Positions 13,307 through 15,734 of a stretch of DNA of 15,734 nt are shown piece after piece. Source of the DNA: Candidatus Saccharibacteria bacterium UBA5152. Its GTDB lineage: Bacteria > Patescibacteriota > Saccharimonadia > Saccharimonadales > UBA4665. Position numbers and translations under genes: made by a program. The notes under the pieces were generated by a model. It was not told the origin of the DNA and searched no databases. It worked only from the letters and a program-made list of their open reading frames with translations. Each line of letters starts with the position of its first letter. Positions within the stretch are counted from its first letter, which is position 1. The DNA lies in NCBI GenBank assembly GCA_002413755.1, contig DHXQ01000033.1:1-15734 (forward strand), given 5' to 3'.

Positions 13307-14104
13307 TTAGGCGGCGGGTACGTCTGTAATACGCTTCTCAGCCGGAAGTGTTACCCACAATTGTTCAAACAAGAGTCGCTGCATGGCAGCCGCACCGCTA
13401 TCTTCGACTATGACCCCGTAGGGTGTGTCGTCAACGGCAATCGAAATAGTGGCGATTTTGTTCCCATACACAATGGTGTAGCTTGAGATACCGCCATCAC
13501 CGGGGTCAGGCAGCCATTTTCGCTCGGCTTTTGGAGCTTCGCCACCGCCGGCGCCAATGGCGATCACTTTTACTTTGATACCAGCCGCAATCCGGCGATC
13601 GGTAAATTGCGGGAATTGGCGATACAAAAAGTGCCGCACCCGGCTCGAGGAATAGGCGATGTATTCGGGGTCTTCCAAAACGCGGCTGGTTTGCAAGACA
13701 TCTTTCAAAATGGTAGTTACGCCCGACTCGCCCTCGTAATACCGCACCAGCGGGCGGCCTTGAAGGCTGGCCTTACGAGCGAGGATGTCGGGTATGACCT
13801 TGCGGGCTTGCTCCGAGACATCAAGGAGATCGCGGCGCCGGTCGCGGATTATCTCATAAATCGTCTCGGGCGATTCGGCAGTATACTGTTCACGTTTGCC
13901 ATTTTGGCGGACGCTGACCAGGCCAATGTCCGTCAGCCGTTTCAGCGACTCGTAGGTCGTCCCCCGGTTGATGCCAGTTTCCGTGGCAATTTTGCGGATC
14001 GATGTTGATTCAAGTTTTAGCAGTGCAGCATAGGTCTCAGCATCGCTCATGCTTATGCCTAGGTCGATCAGCAGGTTAATGATGCTTTTCGTGTCATTCT
14101 TCAT
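13307..14104 (-). CDS. TrmB-family transcriptional regulator
   Basis: The 265-aa protein has an N-terminal winged helix (about residues 5-80), with L-G-I-S-M-S-D-A-E-T-Y-A-A-L-L, then I-R-K-I-A-T-E-T-G-I-N-R-G-T-T-Y-E-S-L-K-R-L as recognition helix and G-L-V-S-V-R-Q-N-G-K as wing. A helical linker (about 85-115) and a PLD-like C-terminal effector domain follow. TrmB proteins respond to sugars or other small ligands in many archaea and bacteria. It is divergent from murT; the two starts are 105 bp apart, so it could regulate itself and murT-gatD, though that is inference. Its promoter is nearly ideal: TTGACA (14135-14140), 17 bp, TAGAAT (14112-14117), 7 nt before the ATG, all on the minus strand. 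Confidence 0.85.
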   Translation of the reverse strand: MKNDTKSIINLLIDLGISMSDAETYAALLKLESTSIRKIATETGINRGTTYESLKRLTDIGLVSVRQNGKREQYTAESPETIYEIIRDRRRDLLDVSEQARKVIPDILARKASLQGRPLVRYYEGESGVTTILKDVLQTSRVLEDPEYIAYSSSRVRHFLYRQFPQFTDRRIAAGIKVKVIAIGAGGGEAPKAERKWLPDPGDGGISSYTIVYGNKIATISIAVDDTPYGVIVEDSGAAAMQRLLFEQLWVTLPAEKRITDVPAA

Positions 14105-14111
14105 GAACCAT

Positions 14112-14140
14112 ATTCTAAATCTTAGGTGTTATTTTGTCAA
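14112..14140 (-). promoter_or_regulatory. Promoter of the TrmB-like gene
   Basis: A perfect -35 TTGACA and a -10 TAGAAT at the ideal 17-bp spacing end 7 nt before the start codon. It is the strongest leaderless promoter in the window. Confidence 0.85.
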
Positions 14141-14197
14141 TCGTTTGTTGCCGACTGCAACAGTAAGCGAGATGATGCGCCGCAGCCCGCCGGCATA

Positions 14198-14203
14198 TAT
14201 AAT
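14198..14203 (+). promoter_or_regulatory. -10 box of the murT-gatD operon
   Basis: A consensus TATAAT ends exactly 6 nt before the ATG at 14210. No clear -35 is seen, so activation by a factor is possible. AGAGGG sits directly against the ATG, too close for a ribosome site. Confidence 0.75.
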
Positions 14204-14209
14204 AGAGGG

Positions 14210-15559
14210 ATGAATTTCCGTATCACCGGCGCGATCGCCATCAGCAAATTGGCACGCACCGTCGTCAGATTGCGGCGGCGTGGCGGCTCGGCCTTGCCCG
14301 GCCTGGTGGCCGAAACCATCGCTCCAGACTTTTTGAGTCAAACCCTCAGTCATCTGCCAGACGGTATCATCATTATCACCGGTACCAACGGCAAGACTAC
14401 AACCACCAAAATGGTCGCCGACCTATTAACTGGCCTCGGCAAAAAGGTATTGACCAACAAAAGCGGCAGTAACTTCACCCGTGGTATCGCCGCCACCATC
14501 GTCCAGGAGACCAAGCTGGGCCATTCCCTGACGCATGATATCGCCGTCATCGAACTCGACGAAGCCTACGCCAAAAAGTTTGTCCAAATTGTCCGTCCGC
14601 GCTACGTTGTCGCCCTTAATGTCATTCGTGACCAGCTCGACCGTTTCGGCGAAATCGATACCACCGCCCGGCTTATCGCCAGTGTCCTCCAGGCCGCCAC
14701 GAGCGGTAGCGTTATCAACGGTGACGACCCGCGTTTGCTGGCGATTGGCCAGCAGCTCACCACTCCAGTCAGCTATTACACGGTCAGCCCGGCGCTGCGA
14801 GCCAACTTCCCCACCGACGAAGAGCTACACGCCATTAGCGAGCCGGCCAGCGCTGACCACACCTCAACCGCCGACACCGGTAAAGTTGATCTGGAGCATA
14901 CTCCCCATAAGCCCAGCCAAGGCGCCGCTTCCCTACCGGCCAGCGCTGTTGAGCTAACCAGCTTCAATGGCCGCCAGGTTGAGTTCACGATTGATGGCAA
15001 ACTCTATCCTACTGAGCTCAGCGTCACCGGCCAGTACAATTTCCAAAACGCTGCTGCGGCCATTGCCGCAGCGCGCCTGGTCATGCCTGACACACCCGTC
15101 GAAACGATTCTCACCAAGCTCAGTGTCGTCCAGCCCGCTTTCGGACGCGGCGAAAGCCTGACGATTGGCGGCCGGCAGCTCGAGATCATCCTCGTCAAAA
15201 ACCCGGCCGGTTTCCAGCAAGCGCTGTTGTCATTCCAGACGCCGGCCGCCACCATGATTGCCATTAATGATAACGATGCCGATGGCCGCGATGTGTCCTG
15301 GCTGTGGGACGTCAACTTTGAATCATTACGAAGCGGCGGCGTGAGTATGGTCAGTGGTATCCGAGCTTATGACATGGCGTTACGCCTGAAGTATGAGGAA
15401 GTGCCTTACGGCGACGTTACACTCGATTTGGGCACAGCCTTGCGAGCGTTCGTCAGCGGCGCTCCTGACCAGCCGCTACGCGTCTTTTGCACCTACACGG
15501 CGATGTTACCGCTGCATGCCATGGTTCGCGCCCTGGCCGGACAGGAGCGCGCCTTATGA
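14210..15559 (+). CDS. murT: MurT, lipid II isoglutaminyl synthase ATP-dependent subunit
   Basis: The 449-aa Mur-ligase-like protein amidates the D-glutamate of the peptidoglycan stem to D-isoglutamine together with GatD. The ATP loop is G58-TNGKTT64. The central Mur domain has H-D-I-A-V-I-E-L-D-E and L-N-V-I-R-D-Q-L-D-R-F-G-E. The C-terminal MurT domain has K-N-P-A-G-F, then N353-D-N-D-A-D-G-R-D-V-S-W-L-W-D367, and S-G-I-R-A-Y-D-M-A. The Asp residues here include the one known to activate the GatD cysteine in other species. Family members usually have a four-cysteine zinc ribbon inserted in the central domain; here residues about 195-250 are a cysteine-free Ser/Thr/Pro/Ala-rich linker. ATG 14210 is chosen over the in-frame TTG at 14126 because of the -10 box and because the N-terminus then matches the family. 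The stop overlaps gatD (ATGA). Confidence 0.93.
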   Translation: MNFRITGAIAISKLARTVVRLRRRGGSALPGLVAETIAPDFLSQTLSHLPDGIIIITGTNGKTTTTKMVADLLTGLGKKVLTNKSGSNFTRGIAATIVQETKLGHSLTHDIAVIELDEAYAKKFVQIVRPRYVVALNVIRDQLDRFGEIDTTARLIASVLQAATSGSVINGDDPRLLAIGQQLTTPVSYYTVSPALRANFPTDEELHAISEPASADHTSTADTGKVDLEHTPHKPSQGAASLPASAVELTSFNGRQVEFTIDGKLYPTELSVTGQYNFQNAAAAIAAARLVMPDTPVETILTKLSVVQPAFGRGESLTIGGRQLEIILVKNPAGFQQALLSFQTPAATMIAINDNDADGRDVSWLWDVNFESLRSGGVSMVSGIRAYDMALRLKYEEVPYGDVTLDLGTALRAFVSGAPDQPLRVFCTYTAMLPLHAMVRALAGQERAL

Positions 15560-15734
15560 CCCATACGAGCCAGAGCCTCACCATTCTCTACATGTACCCG
15601 CACGAAATGAATATTTACGGCGATATCGGTAACGTACTGACTCTCGAAAGGCGCCTTGCCTGGCGCGGTATTACACCAAATATTACCTACCACCAGCCCG
15701 GCATGCCTTTGAATGAGAACGCCGACATTATTAT
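15556..15734 (+). CDS. gatD: GatD, glutamine amidotransferase subunit (partial, cut by window end)
   Basis: The ATG overlaps the murT stop (ATGA), so the two subunits are translationally coupled. The visible 59 residues match the GatD N-terminus: L-T-I-L-Y-M-Y-P-H-E-M-N-I-Y-G-D-I-G-N-V-L-T-L, then R-L-A-W-R-G-I. GatD releases ammonia from glutamine with a cysteine that lies beyond the window edge. The gene continues past 15734. Confidence 0.93.
   Translation, partial: MTHTSQSLTILYMYPHEMNIYGDIGNVLTLERRLAWRGITPNITYHQPGMPLNENADII

Noticed and set aside
14126..14209. N-terminal extension of MurT from a TTG
   Set aside because: The extra 28 residues do not match MurT, and the -10 box of the murT promoter lies inside them.
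1..15734. CRISPR array, insertion sequence, prophage or toxin-antitoxin system
   Set aside because: No regularly spaced repeats, transposase, integrase or paired small toxin and antitoxin genes were seen.

Overview
The window looks like a stretch of a compact bacterial genome, most likely Candidatus Saccharibacteria (TM7) or a related Patescibacteria lineage. This is an inference. It rests on a MurT/GatD pair, a sortase with its own substrate, very short gene gaps, many small membrane proteins, single scattered tRNAs, and a promoter style in which the -10 box lies 6-9 nt before the start codon, so most mRNAs would be leaderless. TGA is used as a stop (ends of the genes at 3433 and 14210), which argues against the Gracilibacteria/Absconditabacteria code.

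Layout: (1) 6-5086 is a cell-surface block. It has a flippase fused to an APH-type kinase domain, a secreted protein with a C-terminal LYNTG sorting signal, tRNA-Gly(TCC), a protein with a degenerate kinase-like motif set and a C-terminal membrane segment, a sortase, and a 43-aa membrane protein that overlaps the sortase stop. (2) 5089-6300 (minus) is a membrane-anchored, probable beta-propeller protein with an Asp-box. (3) 6370-6618 holds tRNA-Arg(TCT) behind an unusual leader with a direct partial copy and an antisense copy of the tRNA D-arm. (4) 6633-8030 has an alpha/beta hydrolase, a convergent NUDIX hydrolase and tRNA-His(GTG). (5) 8091-12719 has two unknown membrane proteins, a P1B-type metal ATPase with a TPCPL motif, a polyprenol/phytol-kinase-like membrane enzyme, and an unrecognised soluble protein. 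(6) 12722-15734 has tRNA-Pro(CGG), a small single-pass membrane protein, a TrmB-like regulator, and the divergent murT-gatD operon, with gatD cut by the window end.

Working together: the envelope theme is strong. MurT/GatD amidates the peptidoglycan stem. The sortase probably anchors the LYNTG protein. The flippase-kinase fusion probably moves or modifies a lipid-linked glycan, and the polyprenol-kinase-like enzyme may supply or recycle the lipid carrier. Genes alternate strand often and converge with gaps of only 2-31 bp, usually without an obvious intrinsic terminator; clear terminators follow tRNA-Arg and tRNA-His only. The most notable unexplained structures are the consistent leaderless promoter grammar, the antisense D-arm stem-loop before tRNA-Arg, the flippase-kinase fusion, the LYNTG/sortase pairing, and a MurT without its zinc-ribbon cysteines.
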